Below, one piece after another: positions 1 through 11,857 of a stretch of 64,000 nt of DNA. Made by a program: the position numbers and the translations under genes. Under the pieces are notes generated by a model. That model saw only the letters and a list, made by a program, of their open reading frames with translations. It made no database searches and was not told the DNA's origin. How positions within the stretch are numbered: position 1 is the stretch's first letter; each line of letters starts with the position of its first letter. This DNA is from Entoloma clypeatum (lineage: Eukaryota; Basidiomycota; Agaricomycetes; Agaricales; Entolomataceae): assembly GCA_963565915.1 (NCBI GenBank), contig OY751494.1, positions 2,852,001 through 2,916,000 on the forward strand, read 5' to 3'.

Positions 1-1080
1 TGTCGAACAGGTCTTGATGTTTCCTTCTGGAACGGTAGCCTTGTCCTCGGCAGGCCCCATCATTCGTATTTGGGACATAGTCGCAGGAGGTCGTTGCACC
101 CGTGCGCTATCAAACCATCAGAAAACAGTGACATCTCTTGCCTTCAATGGAAGTGCTAACCGTTTGTTGACTGGCGGCCTTGATCAAATGGTGAAGGTGT
201 ACGATGTTAGCACTTACAAAGTCGTGCATACCATGCGATATCCTGCTCCTATCCTCTGTCTTGCCATCTCTGTAGGCCTTATCTCTTTATGAAATCGTCA
301 AAATCCTCACCATCCTCCTAACCAGCCAGACGAAACTCACATAGCGGCAGGTATGTCCGATGGAACGCTTTCGGTCCGGCGACGACAAGAAAAGGGGAAT
401 AAATCACTAGCGTCCGAGGCATTACACCACGGTGTCTTCAATTCCTTCCTCGGTGCTGACATTCCTGCCAGTGGGCTGGGCACAGGCCGTGAAAAGATGC
501 TGTCAAAACCCCTCGGCGATATCGATGAACTTCGGGTGGAGAACAGACGAATGAGGAGACTCAAAGATTACGATCGGTTCCTCAAAAATTTCAAATATTC
601 CGCTGCATTGGACTCGGTTCTTCGCAAGGTTAGACATGTTCTTGTTTCTGGCGCCTATATGTTATTGAGACCTCGAGTGAATCCAGCAAATACCCCCGAC
701 AACAACATTTTCCGTAATTCAAGAATTGATACATCGTGATGGTCTCAGAACTGCACTTGCAGGTCGTGACGATGTATTACTTGAGCCTGTTCTCCGAATG
801 CTGGTTAAGCATGTCATTGACCCTCGGTTTGGAGAGCTCGTCTGTGATGTCGCTGGTATCGTGATTGGTATGCTTTTGTGGAGTTCAACGAAAGCCCGGT
901 CTTATGTCCGCAACAGATATGTACAGTCCAATATTGGGCCAGTCTCCTCTCATCGATTCTCTGTTCCTGAGGCTGAAAAAGAAAATAGTGGCAGAAATAA
1001 GGTTTCAAAAGGAGTTGGTAAGAGTTAAAGGTGCATTAACCATGATATTCAATTCTATAGTACCTACACCCGCAACATGA
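1..1080 (+). CDS. UTP15: UTP15, U3 snoRNP (SSU processome) WD40 protein, 5' partial
   Basis: UTP15 is a t-UTP/UTP-A component of the nucleolar small-subunit processome, needed for 18S pre-rRNA processing. The start lies beyond the left edge. The first visible exon (about 1-268) holds the end of a WD40 propeller (IRIWDIVAGG, LLTGGLDQMVKVYDV). Later exons carry the family's C-terminal helical domain: GMSDGTLSVRRR, then LRTALAGRDDVLLEPVLRML, then LFLRLKKKIVAEIRFQKELV. A GT-AG pair would be possible near 1018-1061, but the unspliced reading (KELVRVKGALTMIF) better fits the QELVQLNGML-like end I recall for UTP15, so I end the CDS at the TGA at 1078-1080. The stop lies 10 bases from the stop of the convergent CTNNBL1 gene. 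Identity is confident; exon edges are inferred. Confidence 0.85.
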
Positions 1081-1090
1081 TCGATTATAT

Positions 1091-3500
1091 TCAATCGTAA
1101 ACAGATTGTGATTTGGCGTTTGGTCTACCCAGTGCATTGATAAGTCCTTCAAGTATTTCTTTCTTTGAAAGACCCTCGTCAGAGGACGGATCAACTGAAT
1201 CATCCACGTTATCCCGAAATATCTGCAATGTTGCGACGATATCTTGGAGAGATTGATTTTTTCGGCCAAGCATTTGTAGCGTATGTGCTTGAATCTGTGA
1301 CAGTTGTTCTTAGTTTAGGAAGGAAGTCTACAATCAAGAACACATACACCATCATCCTCCATGATGATCCAAGCCAATATGTAGTCAACGCTTTGGAGCG
1401 TAAAGAGGCCACCGTCCAGCCGTCTAAGATACCAAGTGGCTTCTCGCTCTGAGAGGTCACCATCAACGTTCCCCTGACAAGCATAATCAAGAATGATAAC
1501 TTGTATCCAAGGATCACAAACCTGTTGTTCTTCCTCGATCCCAGCCTCTGAAATCTTCAGTCGCGTTCGAGCGCTATCACGGATCTCCAATAATTTATCA
1601 ACTTTCTCGTAATTGGATTCCACAAACTTGGCGAGTAGCCGGATTCGCGACGGAGAATCAGAGGCGAGATTGGAGAACAATGAGGAGATTACACCAAGAA
1701 TATGGGTTGTTTCATCTGATGCTGGAAGGGCGTATTGTGACTTTTTCCTCTTTGCATAATGTCTACTATGAGTGTTTTGATCTTTAAGGCAAAGCTTGTC
1801 TGTACCTTGCCCATCAGCGCTGAGAAGAGTGTTTTAAGACCAAGTGCCTCAATGAAGCTTTCACATGTCGCTGATCCTGCAACTCCAGACATTGCGTAGT
1901 CCAATACTTTAACAGAGCGTGACCTGCATTGCGATTTTTCCCTGTGAAGAATTTGAACTATGGGTTCATCTGATAATTTATAACTTACTTCATCATCAAA
2001 ACCATGAGATCTGGACCCTCGGCTGATAGAAACAGTGATTTAATTGATGGTTCGTTCAGTGCGGAACACAGAGAATCAAAGACATTGTCCATGAACTCGG
2101 TCTCATCAGCATCCACGGGATCTCTCCGTCTGTATTGCTGCAGTGGAATTCGGGCAGCATTATGTCAGTGCAAAAAGGTAGCGGGTATTACACATACGGA
2201 TAATGCCTTCAAAAGTATTTCAACGCCGTCCACCTTACCAAATGCCAATCTGTTTCCTTGATTATCTTGCAACAAAATCGAGAGCAGTTCTGCCGCATAA
2301 GCACGATTTTCATCGTGTTGTTTACATTGGATACGGCTCAGGAGCCACGTCAATAGGGTAGTTCTGTCAACAAGATGGGTCGAGAGTTGCGGATCAAAGC
2401 TTAGGACATTCTCAAATATACCTATTCTGAGACTCAATCCCTGTGTGATGCGAGAGCAAAATGCAACATACCGAGTATATGGAACACCCCTTGGCGATCA
2501 GATTCTTCATTTTCATTGAGACGAGGCAGATTATCCACCAAGAGTTCAAGCATCGAATTCACGAGCTGTATAGCAGCAAAAATGAGTAAAGTGTTGATAA
2601 TCAGGAATATTGGAAACGTACCAAACCATCCATGAGAATCCGGAGGGCTTCTTCGACGGTTCCCTCTCCCTCGTCATCCTCATTACCCACATCCTCATCC
2701 GTGAGTTCGTGGATGACTTCAACAACATCAATCACAATGTCTGCGTTCTCATGAGCGAGTAGTCCGATGAGCATATCTGCGCTACCTGAACGAACGAGCT
2801 CAGGATAGGCAAGTGCAGGCACCTGCGCAAGGGGAAGCAAAGCTTTTATTGCACCATCCAAATCAGCTTCAGAATCAATAAATCTTGGAGAGGTTGTGAG
2901 GTTCTTATTTGATTCGTCTGATATATGTATCCTCACTTCGTGGGGTCGTTTGGATGCTTTGACCTTAAATCTTGATTTTTATTTACTGCGCGCTCGAATC
3001 GCAGTAAAAGTCGCCGTATAGCGGTAATGGATAGATCTTCTGACTGATTAATGTCTGAATTTAGTATGGTTAGAAAAACTCATATTTGATGTGGGGCACG
3101 TACATCCTCTTGTACTCCCTCCCCGCTAGCGTTTTCAAAGATGGTCAGAATCTTCTTCTGCTCTGAAGTTAGACCTCCTCCGAAGAAACGACCCTCGTCA
3201 TCCTCTTCCACGAAGTAATCCGCGTCAGCACCCGGAGCGAATTCCTGTTGCACAAGCTCATCTTCTACATCCTCGACGGTCGCCGAGCGCCAGTTCCCCC
3301 TTTCTGTTTTCGCCTCGACGACTTTGGGTTGCTCGGCTTCTACTCTCATTTTCTTTAATACCTCCGGGGTGGGATTGTCAGGCATTCTTCTCTTGGCTCC
3401 TCCAAGCGGCAGTTTTGGTACCTGTTAACGTCAAGTCGATTCAACCTCGTTAGACGTAAAGGACACCAACAAGTACCTTGAACAAGCCGTCGAGATCCAT
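1091..3500 (-). CDS. CTNNBL1: Beta-catenin-like protein 1 (CTNNBL1/Nap), armadillo-type spliceosome-associated protein
   Basis: CTNNBL1 is a nuclear armadillo-repeat protein associated with the Prp19/CDC5L spliceosomal complex. The start ATG at 3498-3500 opens a short first exon (MDLDGLFK) that splices to the exon beginning near 3420 (PLGGAKRRMPDNPTPEVLKK). An acidic N-terminal part follows (YFVEEDDEGRFFGGGLTSEQ), then helical repeats such as ALAYPELVRSGSADMLIGLL and ADIVIDVVEVIHELTDEDVG, which are typical of the family. Further exons run leftwards to the stop at 1091-1093. At least six introns seem needed. Some small exon joins between 1680 and 2600 were not resolved base by base. No sign of damage was seen. 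Confidence 0.85.
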
Positions 3501-3921
3501 TGCGAAATTATAAACGCCTAGTGTATTGTCTGGACTTGCAGTCTCACAAGATGAATTACGTAATAACTTAGTACATACTTTGTACCAGCACAGCCCGGTG
3601 GCAGCGAGAACTACTTATTGACATTGACTTCAAGTATGTGGACCACAGCCACTTAATATTATGTCTGCGTATCGCTGGGACATGCGTGCCGGCTGCGGAG
3701 ACCCACTGAGATACGAGCTGACCGTTTTGAATAGACCAGAAGACACCAGAGCAAGAGCATGCCTTAGCTAACCCAACAGCACTCGATCTTGAAGAGACGG
3801 ACGATAGCATCGATAAACGAACATAGAACGATCCACCAACAAATGAGTCATAGCAACGCAACTATGTCGAGAGGCAGACATACAAAGGACCGTCCACGAT
3901 CCATCTCCACTATGCCGATCT
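3501..3921. other. Intergenic stretch between CTNNBL1 start and RBM42-like 3' end
   Basis: This stretch holds the 5' flank of CTNNBL1 and the 3' flank of the next minus-strand gene. A 97-codon open frame on the minus strand (3568-3861) has no recognisable motif and no partner exons. I see no RNA gene or repeat here. Confidence 0.5.
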
Positions 3922-4744
3922 TCAATACGGTTTGCGTCGATTCTTCTTCAAGTCTTGCTCGAGTTTCTTAGCTTTCCTGTGACCAATCTCTACAGGTCGA
4001 ATGGCGGTATCATCCGCCTTTTTCAGCTTGACAGGGCGGTTGCCAACATATTTTCCTGGACGTGACATCAGAGAAGGTTTGATATAGATCAGACACGGAA
4101 CCCCCACCATCCATCTCTTTCCAAGCTTTGAGGAAGTCTTCTGGATCTGAAAAGGCTACAAATCCATACTTTGCCTAGCTGATTATCAGTAAACATGGAT
4201 GAGGCGATGTGAATAGGTACGTCACTTTTTGGCTGAGCCGATCACGTATCACACGAGCCTTCTGGAACGACGGGTACTTATTGAAAGCGTTCGCCAGGAC
4301 ATCGTCGGAGACATCGTTGCTGAGATCTCCAACAAACAATCGGAACCAAGCTATCAGAGAGCTTTAAGTGATACAAAAGTTGCTGAGAGTGATGACGAAC
4401 TCACACGGACTCCATTCTAATAATGTCTGATCCTCCCAAACTTTCCCTCCCCCCTTGCGCAACACAGTCGTCCGCTTACCACCTTTAGCTAGTTTACCGC
4501 CAGCTCCGCCACGTTTGTCAATCATGGCTCCAGGAACGTAGACGCTCTGTTGCGCCAAGATGCCAACATCGTACTCATACGCATTGGCAGGGACAGGGGC
4601 GTTGTGGGACGACAAACCGCTGGCGTTGGGGTATGAAGGGCCCTGATATGGCTTATAGTAAGGGTTTACATCGAATGCAGCATGTTGTTGTTGTTGGTAT
4701 TGCTGATAGTAATTTTGGTTCGGATCCATTGTGGAAGGCTTCAT
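3922..4744 (-). CDS. RBM42-like RNA-binding protein, single C-terminal RRM
   Basis: This is a small RNA-binding protein of the RBM42 type; the family is linked to hnRNP/spliceosomal RNA binding. The N-terminal exon is low-complexity and Gln/Tyr/Pro-rich (NYYQQYQQQQHAAFD), followed by a Gly/Lys-rich stretch (RGGAGGKLAKGGKRTTVLRK) and GGGKVWEDQTLLEW, the typical lead-in to the RRM. RNP2-like FRLFVGDL and RNP1-like AKYGFVAFSD are visible in the next exons. The last intron (about 50 bases, GTGGGG...CCAG, inside 4050-4110) joins KEMDG to KYVGNRPVKLKKA, a standard RRM end. The stop is at 3922-3924. The start may be the ATG at 4742-4744 (MKPST) or the in-frame one at 4727-4729 (MDPNQN). It is divergent from RPL5, 267 bases away. 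Confidence 0.82.
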
Positions 4745-5011
4745 GAACCCTTTGACAACCTCATGTACTGACTCTTCTGCTTACGTGAGTCAGTTTCCAA
4801 ATTCAGATGCACACTTGAAGGAGTCGCCCCAGCTTGTGGACTCCTCCCAACTTCCCTCCTCAAGGTATGTTGCTCATATTTTCGTGCCACAGAATCTCCT
4901 TCTACTAGCGAGAGCCCCGATCTACCGTTCTGGTACCGTCAGCGTGCAGCATTGTGATGGATGCATGTTGACCCCCATGGATAACGATAAAGCTGAACCT
5001 GTTACTGACAG

Positions 5012-6138
5012 ATGCCATTCGTCAAAAAAGTCAAGTCCGATGCCTACTTTTCTCGTTTCCAGGTCAAGTACCGGAGGCGGCGTGAAGGAAAAACTGACTG
5101 TGCGCTTTTTATATTCAAGTTCCTATACAGAGACTAATTTTAACAAACCTCGCAGATTATGCTCGCAAGAGACTAGTCACTCAGGCGAAGAATAAGTAGT
5201 ACGGAAACAGCCAAATTCAAAATGTCTCCTCACCAACCAGAATGATTCCAGTAATGCGCCCAAATACCGGCTAGTGGTTCGTTTCACGAACAAGCAAGTT
5301 ATCGTGCAAGTCGTCTACGCTCGTCTGCAAGGTGACTTCGTCTTGACTGCCGCGACTTCGAAAGAACTTCCGAGATACGGAATTAACCACGGCTTAACGA
5401 ACTGGGCTGCCGGTATAATCATCCTCATTCTATCTCATATTTCCTTCCATGATGCGTCTCTTAGCCTACGCTACTGGTCTCTTATGCGCACGTCGTGCTC
5501 TCACAAAACTCGGCCTTGCCGACAAATATGCTGGCGTTGCTGAACCCGATGGCACACACCAACTGACAGAGGCCCTCGATGAAGAAGACGCCCCTCGTCC
5601 TTTCAAATGCTATCTTGATGTAGGGTTGAAGCGTACATCGACAGGTTCCCGACTATTCGGTGCCATGAAAGGTGCAAGTGACGGCGGTATCTTCATCCCT
5701 CACTCAGAAAAACGCTTCCCTGGTTACGACCCAGAGAGCAAGGAGTTGGATGCAGAAGTACTGAAGAAGTACATCTTCGGCGGTCATGTTGCAGAGTACA
5801 TGGAGAGCTTGGAGGAGGAGGATGATGAGAGGTTTGTGATCATAATCCTGTATCCTTTTAGTCTAACAATCTACCACAGGTTTAAGAAGCAGTTCTCGAC
5901 GTACCTTGCGGACGGGGTCGGCTCGGAGGATATTGAAGAGATATACACGAATGCGCATGCAGCGATCCGGGAGGACCCAACTTTCAAACCTACAGACAAG
6001 TCGAAAGACTGGAAGTCCGAAACCTTGAAGTACCGTGTTCCCAGACTTACTCTGGAACAACGTCAAGCCAACATTGCGGCAAAAATCGAGAAGTTCAAAG
6101 CTGGTGGGGATGCAGGAGATGATGAAGACGACGATTAG
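5012..6138 (+). CDS. RPL5: 60S ribosomal protein L5 (uL18)
   Basis: RPL5/uL18 binds 5S rRNA and is part of the 5S RNP of the large ribosomal subunit. The ATG at 5012 gives [20 protein letters not shown], the conserved uL18 start. Intron 1 splits Tyr in [13 protein letters not shown], and intron 2 splits Tyr in [15 protein letters not shown]. The body follows the family throughout: [39 protein letters not shown] and [17 protein letters not shown]. An intron near 5833-5880 removes a non-conserved insert after EEEDDER. The C-terminus is acidic ([10 protein letters not shown]), stop at 6136-6138. A putative splice acceptor directly before the ATG (TGACAG) suggests a 5'-UTR intron, as is common in ribosomal protein genes. 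Confidence 0.95.
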
Positions 6139-6326
6139 AAGGGGTGCTCATGTTTATGGTACAGCACTTCCATGTGTTCATGCTACAGTATATGCCATTA
6201 CCAAGCCTGTACATGTCCTTGATCTTCTAGCCTGTCTTCCAAACTTGCTATTGAGTCTCAGCATCGACAGTGATGAGTATTATAAGTACGATTTCTCGTT
6301 ACCTATATATATCAATCCAAGGACAG

Positions 6327-8520
6327 TCAACAGGCGGATGTGGCACTTTTGATTATCTTTTCGGCCCAGCATAAAAGATTCCCGTTATTTGAGGTATATC
6401 TGTCGATCTGGCCGTGCTTGGGTGTCATTTTGTGAAGTTGGAAAGCGGAGCAATAAATTGCGAAATGCTCCCCATACAAAATGCTGAAATTCCTGAGAGG
6501 TTTTTGAGAAAGGACAAGGCTCTTTTTGCACCAAACTTACAGAACGCAGCCTTCCCACCTTCCAACACAACGATTCAAATCAACAAACCATGTTCCACCG
6601 ACATTTTCACAAAATTCGGTGCCGAGTTCGCATATCCTGTGTAAGAGGCAACGTTCCACTTCGTCAGACAACAACTGACATAATTGCGGTAAAGATGAAA
6701 TTGTAAGTGTCGCCTGTGGCAGATGCGCAGTTAGAGCAGATGGTGACAGGAAAGTCAATCGTATGATATGCCTATTCAGCCACAGTATGAGTGATCGACT
6801 GCGCTGCGTGGTTGCAAGTAACAAACCTATTGTCGATTCTCAGGATGGCCTGTCCACCGATTGCCTCACCACCATCTAGTTGTAATACTTGAACAAGATA
6901 ACCACCTGGTTCTCCCACCGGGTCGAAGCGGATACTGGACGGTATTCCGATCCCAGATAAGGCTGACACCACTTGGTCAATTTCTGCTTTGACGCGATCG
7001 CAAAAGACATGGTATTGCAAGAGATCGATGATTGGTTGGAGGATCGAAGGGGGCTGAGATGGCTCAGCCAATGATGACCTTCGAAAAGTACCAGACGCCC
7101 CTAGTCTCTGTGCTTTCGAAAACGCGTGTTTACGCAGCAGAAGAACATGAAGAGCAAAGTAGATGAGGTTGCATCTTTCTTCAAAAAGAAGAGAACATTT
7201 CGGACGCGGGACCTCCATGTCTGACTGAAATTCAATCAAAACAAAATTCAGTCGCATAACTCGCAGGATTGACGAACTAGTTCAAACTTGAGCTCTGTAT
7301 TCTCAGCGGCGTCAATAACAACCAGGCTCTCTGATACGCGGGCTGACGCAGTTGGCAAATTACCCGCTTCCTGAACGAGAAGTGAGAATATTTCCTGTTC
7401 CACGATTTCTTGTTGTGCCCCAGTGAGGGCTCCTTCCAAATCTGTCGGATCAGCATCGCTGATGGCATTATACGAGCAAAGAGGTCTTCCATCTCCATTT
7501 GCAACAACAACAGAGACACGTATTCGAGCATGTCGACGGTGCAGGAAGACGAGGTTGTTAGTTGCGTCATTAGCGAAGCGACCGAGAGCTTGGCGACGAT
7601 AGAGTATGGGAGCTTAGATCTAGAATCAATCATGCTGGCGATTGAAGGAATCGAATATAGCGACGAACATTCTTCTAACCCATAAGATATTAGGAAGTCC
7701 TTGGACGTCTTCTCTGCACCTTTCCCTGACATGGTACCGAATGGAAGAGGCGCAGGAACGAGTCCCCAGTTGCCTCTCCTGACCCTGAGAGCATCCACCC
7801 AATATTTCTCGTCTCTTATCCTTCTTCTCTCCATGCCGTTTGCGGCTAACCTGAAGACACTCGCTGCTTTCCGAAGAGCTTCATCCTTGCTTCCGATTGT
7901 AAGTTGAGAATCGAATGCTTGTACGGAAACAATAGGCGGTGGTCTGGAGACAACCGAGGCGGAAAGGTTTGAAGAAGTGGGTGATACCTCGGGGAACGGA
8001 TGGTGCGAGGCGGCCAGAAGAGACACAAGGAGATCCCTCGCATGGGACATCTCGCCCAAGGATATACTGTGTTGTCTGGATCATTCGAAAACACAGAGAT
8101 GTATGTTAAGCTCACAACAGCTGTGGAAGGATCTCCAAACGCATCTTGTGAAGTTCTTCCGCGGTCATTGACGGTGGATTGGTGTCACCGTACAATGAAT
8201 CAGGCGAATCCAGAGTGTCGCCAGCTTCAGTCTGAAGTGATTCTTCTGTGAACTTCCGACCTTGCGTTCTGTCGAAAAAGTCGAGGCCCCTTTCGGCGAA
8301 AATGCGTCGCAAGTTCTCCCCCAAAGCCTTTGATGCATTCACCTTGCTACATCAACTTGGAGTCAGCTGTAATGTGTGTGATTGGAGGAAAGACATGCGG
8401 TTCGTAGACGCGCTGTCCGTCTGGCATGATATCCAACAAAACTGGGATAGGTTCGCCGCTGTCATCCTTGTAGGGCCTCTCGAGGGAGAGCCTGATTTGC
8501 TTCCAAGCAGCTTCGTCCAT
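6327..8520 (-). CDS. MED17: Mediator complex head subunit 17
   Basis: MED17 (yeast Srb4) is the scaffold of the Mediator head module, which links activators to RNA polymerase II. The start at 8518-8520 gives MDEAAWKQIRLSLERPYKDD, the usual opening, followed by YEPHVFPPITHI. The core block EALRKAASVFRLAANGMERR and YWVDALRVRRGNWGLVPAPL is diagnostic. The C-terminal block SSLPQLCQLLSDEVERCLLH and GGTWFVDLNRCVGRWEGCVL is highly conserved. An intron of about 53 bases (GTTTGT...AATAG, near 6770-6825) joins LRIDNR to HIIRLTFLSPSALT. A stop at 6537 would be read without splicing, but a GTAAGT donor there leads into ILYGEHFAIYCSAFQL and a stop at 6327-6329. I prefer this longer end. The gene is divergent from the Zn2Cys6 regulator, 90 bases away. 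Confidence 0.9.
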
Positions 8521-8610
8521 GGTGGCTGTTAAGTATACCAGATCGTCAGGGGTTATAATAACAATCAATATGTAATGCATAATAATCTCAACTCTTAAGC
8601 TTCACTCTTC

Positions 8611-11568
8611 ATGGTCAAAGCCGTCCACCTCACACAGCAAATCCATTCTTCTCATACAGCCTCATCTGTGAAACGGAAGAAACCAGATGATGATGATCTT
8701 TCTCCTTCCAAGAAACAGCGGACACGAGTCAGGTATTCGAAACCTATTCTGCATTTCATCTCATCTATACTGCATCCCAGCTTCTCTTGCGGTGAATGCC
8801 ATCGTAGGAAACAGAAGGTTACTCCATCAATCCGCGCCGAGGCTAGGCTAACCAACATCACATAACAGTGTGATAGACAAATCCCTTGCTCCCATGTGAG
8901 TTCTCGATCATCCAATTTCAACACGCTTAAGCGAATGCGCAAAAACCAGTGTGTGGCCCGTAAGGTGCCCGAATTGTGCAAAGCTTATACTCCAGGCAAA
9001 GCGGAACAAGATCTCAGTGTACGCATCTCCAGGCTAGAGCACATTATCGAGATGGCATTACCACAGTATTGCACCCCGGAAACACCACGTTCATCCTCTC
9101 TTGACGCAGGTCCCCCGAATGGTCGTCGGCGCTCTGTATCCATCGGCGAAGATGACACCCATTCACCAGCCGAGGAACACGACCCTGTTGGAGGTACTTT
9201 CCAGAGTGGGAAGTGGTATGGGAACAGCGCATTGGGAAGTGTGGCTCCGGCATCCGTTCTAGAACAGGTTTGTTCCTTCATGCTTCGCGTTAACGGATCT
9301 GCCCTGACTTACATGGTAGCTAAAAAATGTGGGTGTACCATTGGATCGACGAGGCGTTCAAGGATCATCAGGTCCAGAACTTGATGCAAGAAATTTCGAT
9401 TTGTTACAAGGAACGTCTGTCACGCAGGGCTCTTCAACAAGAAAGCCGCTTGTGGGGGACGACTTGGAGCCCTCTGCTGCTGACAACCTAAAATCACTTG
9501 TCCAAGAATGTGGCGTCGCTCCTCATAAGATCTCAGAACTTCTCCAGGAACTTCCCCCCCTGAGGTCTTCAGACGTTTTAATTGATTATTATTTTCAAGC
9601 CATGTATGTGCCTCCTTACTGAGTAGAAGATTGTCATCCATGCCTCCATGATATCATGCAGAAATTGGACCCGCTATCCTGTTTCAGAACACGATTTTCG
9701 TACAGCCTATACTGCGGTCTGTGCCCATGGTCGGGATGGGATTGGCGCCACCAATCCTAATGATGTCCGATTCCTCCCGCTTCTTTTTGTCGTCCTTGCC
9801 ATCGCTGTTCGATTAGCACCAGAACACATTGCGGGTGACGCTCGATGTCGAAGATTGACATCTTTGCGATATTATTGGTCTTGTAAGTTGTTAGAGCCAC
9901 GTTCAATCTTGGGTCTTCATGCTGCTCCTAGCGCGGCGTTCTTTATTGATAGCTGCAGCCATTCAACCGGATTCATTGGACATAGTCTTGACTCGCCTTC
10001 TCGTAAGTTGAAATCTAGCGATGAGATTTGAACCTGACCTTCCTCTAGAGCGCTAGGTTTCTCACTTTTGACCGGCGCATTACTGAATGTTGGAGTCAGT
10101 TGGGCGCCGCCGTTAGAACTGCTCAAGCACTCGGTCTTCATCGGGATGGTTCCACTATGGTCTGTTGTCCAATTAAACATAGCTGAAAACGTTATCTGAC
10201 GTGCACAGGGAATGGCTCCAGCTCGGGTGGAATACCGGCGTCGAATATGGTGACCATCTTACTTTTTTTGTTTCATTTGTTCGTCCTGACTAGATAAACA
10301 GGTCATATCTTTATCATGCCGATCGCTCATATGCACTGGTTCTTGGACGACCAAACTCTATTCAAGACGACTACACATCTACCAAAACTCCTGCTAACAT
10401 CGACGATGATGCAACAACATACAGGCCTGAAAGCCCTCCGTTATCCAGCCCAACGCGCATGACCTTCGTCATACTAAGGCACCAACTGGCTAGAATTATC
10501 GGCAGAATTGTCCACCACTTTCAACAAGTACGGGAAAAAAGTTCGTACTCGGAAGTGGTCGCGCTTGATGACGAGTTACTGAAATTCGTCTCCCGTCTTC
10601 CACCACACTTCGGACTGAAACCCGACAAATCTTTGGATGAAACGTCGCAGTACATTCCTGTTCATCGTTTTCTGTTGATCACGGAGATTCTTTTTGTGAG
10701 AATCAGTTTGCACCGCCCTTACCTTCTACGACGATTGCGAACCGACCGGTATGCCCGATCCCGCGCTGCATGCTTCGAATCCGCGGTAAACGACTTTGAA
10801 GTCCGGAAGGCCTTCAGAGACGCCATGGCCAAGGAGACACGAGAATCACTTAGTAACGCTTATCGAGAATTCCAGACAGCGATGATAAGCGGGATCTATC
10901 TGGTTCTTGAACCGAGAGGAAAAGATGCTCCTGCTATGCACGCTATACTAGATGGCTTTATGGAAGAACACGAAGGGATGAGAGAGATGGACGAAACAAC
11001 ACGGAGGGAACTCAAAACGATAGAATTCTTGAGAAACAAAGCTTCCCAAGTTGAATTTCAGGTCCAGTCGCCCACGGAGAGCGGCCCACCAGATACCTCT
11101 AGCGATGCTCATCTGCTATTGGGTCTACACCAAGGTGTCCCATCGTCGTCTTCGCGCTCTTTCCCGTCTCTCCTAAATTTATCGCCTTCAGAGGCAAAAT
11201 CCCAGTCACCATCGATAACCTTTGCAAGTGCGGGTCCTATGGCTCAATCGCCAACTTTTCAACGCCTGCATCAGGTCTCGCAAGGAGAACACACAAGTTC
11301 TCCCACTGCGTCTGCTAGCCCCAGTGCCGATGAGGAGTCTGCGGCGCAATCGCTGCTTGACCATTGGTGCGACACTATTAGCAATGCACCGACAGATGCG
11401 ACCACGGCCAGTATGATCTGGGGTGGCCCTGGCGGTGCCGACTTCTCAGGCTGGGTCGGCTCTACTCAGACCTTCGCTGGGCCCGATCCCCGCCTCTTCG
11501 ATGGGCTTGAAAGTTCGGATTGGAACTATTGGGAAGCCCTGGTGAACCAGATTCAGCGTGGACCTTGA
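8611..11568 (+). CDS. Zn2Cys6 (GAL4-type) fungal transcription factor with Fungal_trans domain
   Basis: A fungal-specific regulator. After a basic N-terminus (VKRKKPDDDDLSPSKKQRTR), three short exons assemble the Zn2Cys6 cluster CGECHRRKQKCDRQIPCSHC followed by VARKVPELC, giving all six cysteines with normal spacing; introns fall inside the finger at about 8737-8787, 8818-8869 and 8897-8948. A linker with a short coiled-coil (LSVRISRLEHIIEMALP) follows. The Fungal_trans regulatory domain covers about 9,480-10,900, including the hallmark AQALGLHRDG and RRRIWSYLYHADRSYALVLG. The C-terminal 200 residues are Ser/Pro-rich, a possible activation region. Target genes cannot be inferred. The Helitron begins about 250 bases past its stop. 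Confidence 0.85.
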
Positions 11569-11825
11569 AGTAAGCCTAGTGTAGGTCATGATTACAGTAA
11601 GTATGTTGCCAGAGCGCATCAATACGTGGATATTGAGTATTGTTACGCTATCGAGTCTTGTTATTGTTCGACATGTGTTCTCTCGTGTTGTCGGTACGAA
11701 AGTTACAGCTAAACTCGTAACGATAGGCGGGTCCCGATAAAGGTGTGTACAGGCGGTGTTGAAGGATTTTGATGCGGAAAGGTTCACTACGTTCTATTAT
11801 TATTTCTCGTACTTTATACAAGCCA

Positions 11826-11842
11826 TGGCGGCTTCGCCGCCA
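11826..11842 (-). repeat. Putative Helitron 3' terminal hairpin
   Basis: A perfect palindrome, TGGCGGC-TTC-GCCGCCA on the plus strand, can form a 7-bp stem with a 3-base loop. It sits 7 bases inside the proposed 3' terminus of the Helitron and only 15 bases downstream of the helicase stop codon. A GC hairpin just inside the 3' end is the usual Helitron transposition terminator. Confidence 0.6.
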
Positions 11843-11857
11843 GACTCGTGTTCATAG

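Noticed and set aside
1018..1061. GT-AG intron at the end of UTP15
   Set aside because: Signals are acceptable, but the unspliced reading better fits the C-terminus I recall for the family, while splicing gives an unfamiliar tail.
3568..3861. 97-codon minus-strand open frame between CTNNBL1 and the RBM42-like gene
   Set aside because: Composition is not protein-like beyond Ser/Cys richness, and there are no partner exons or motif.
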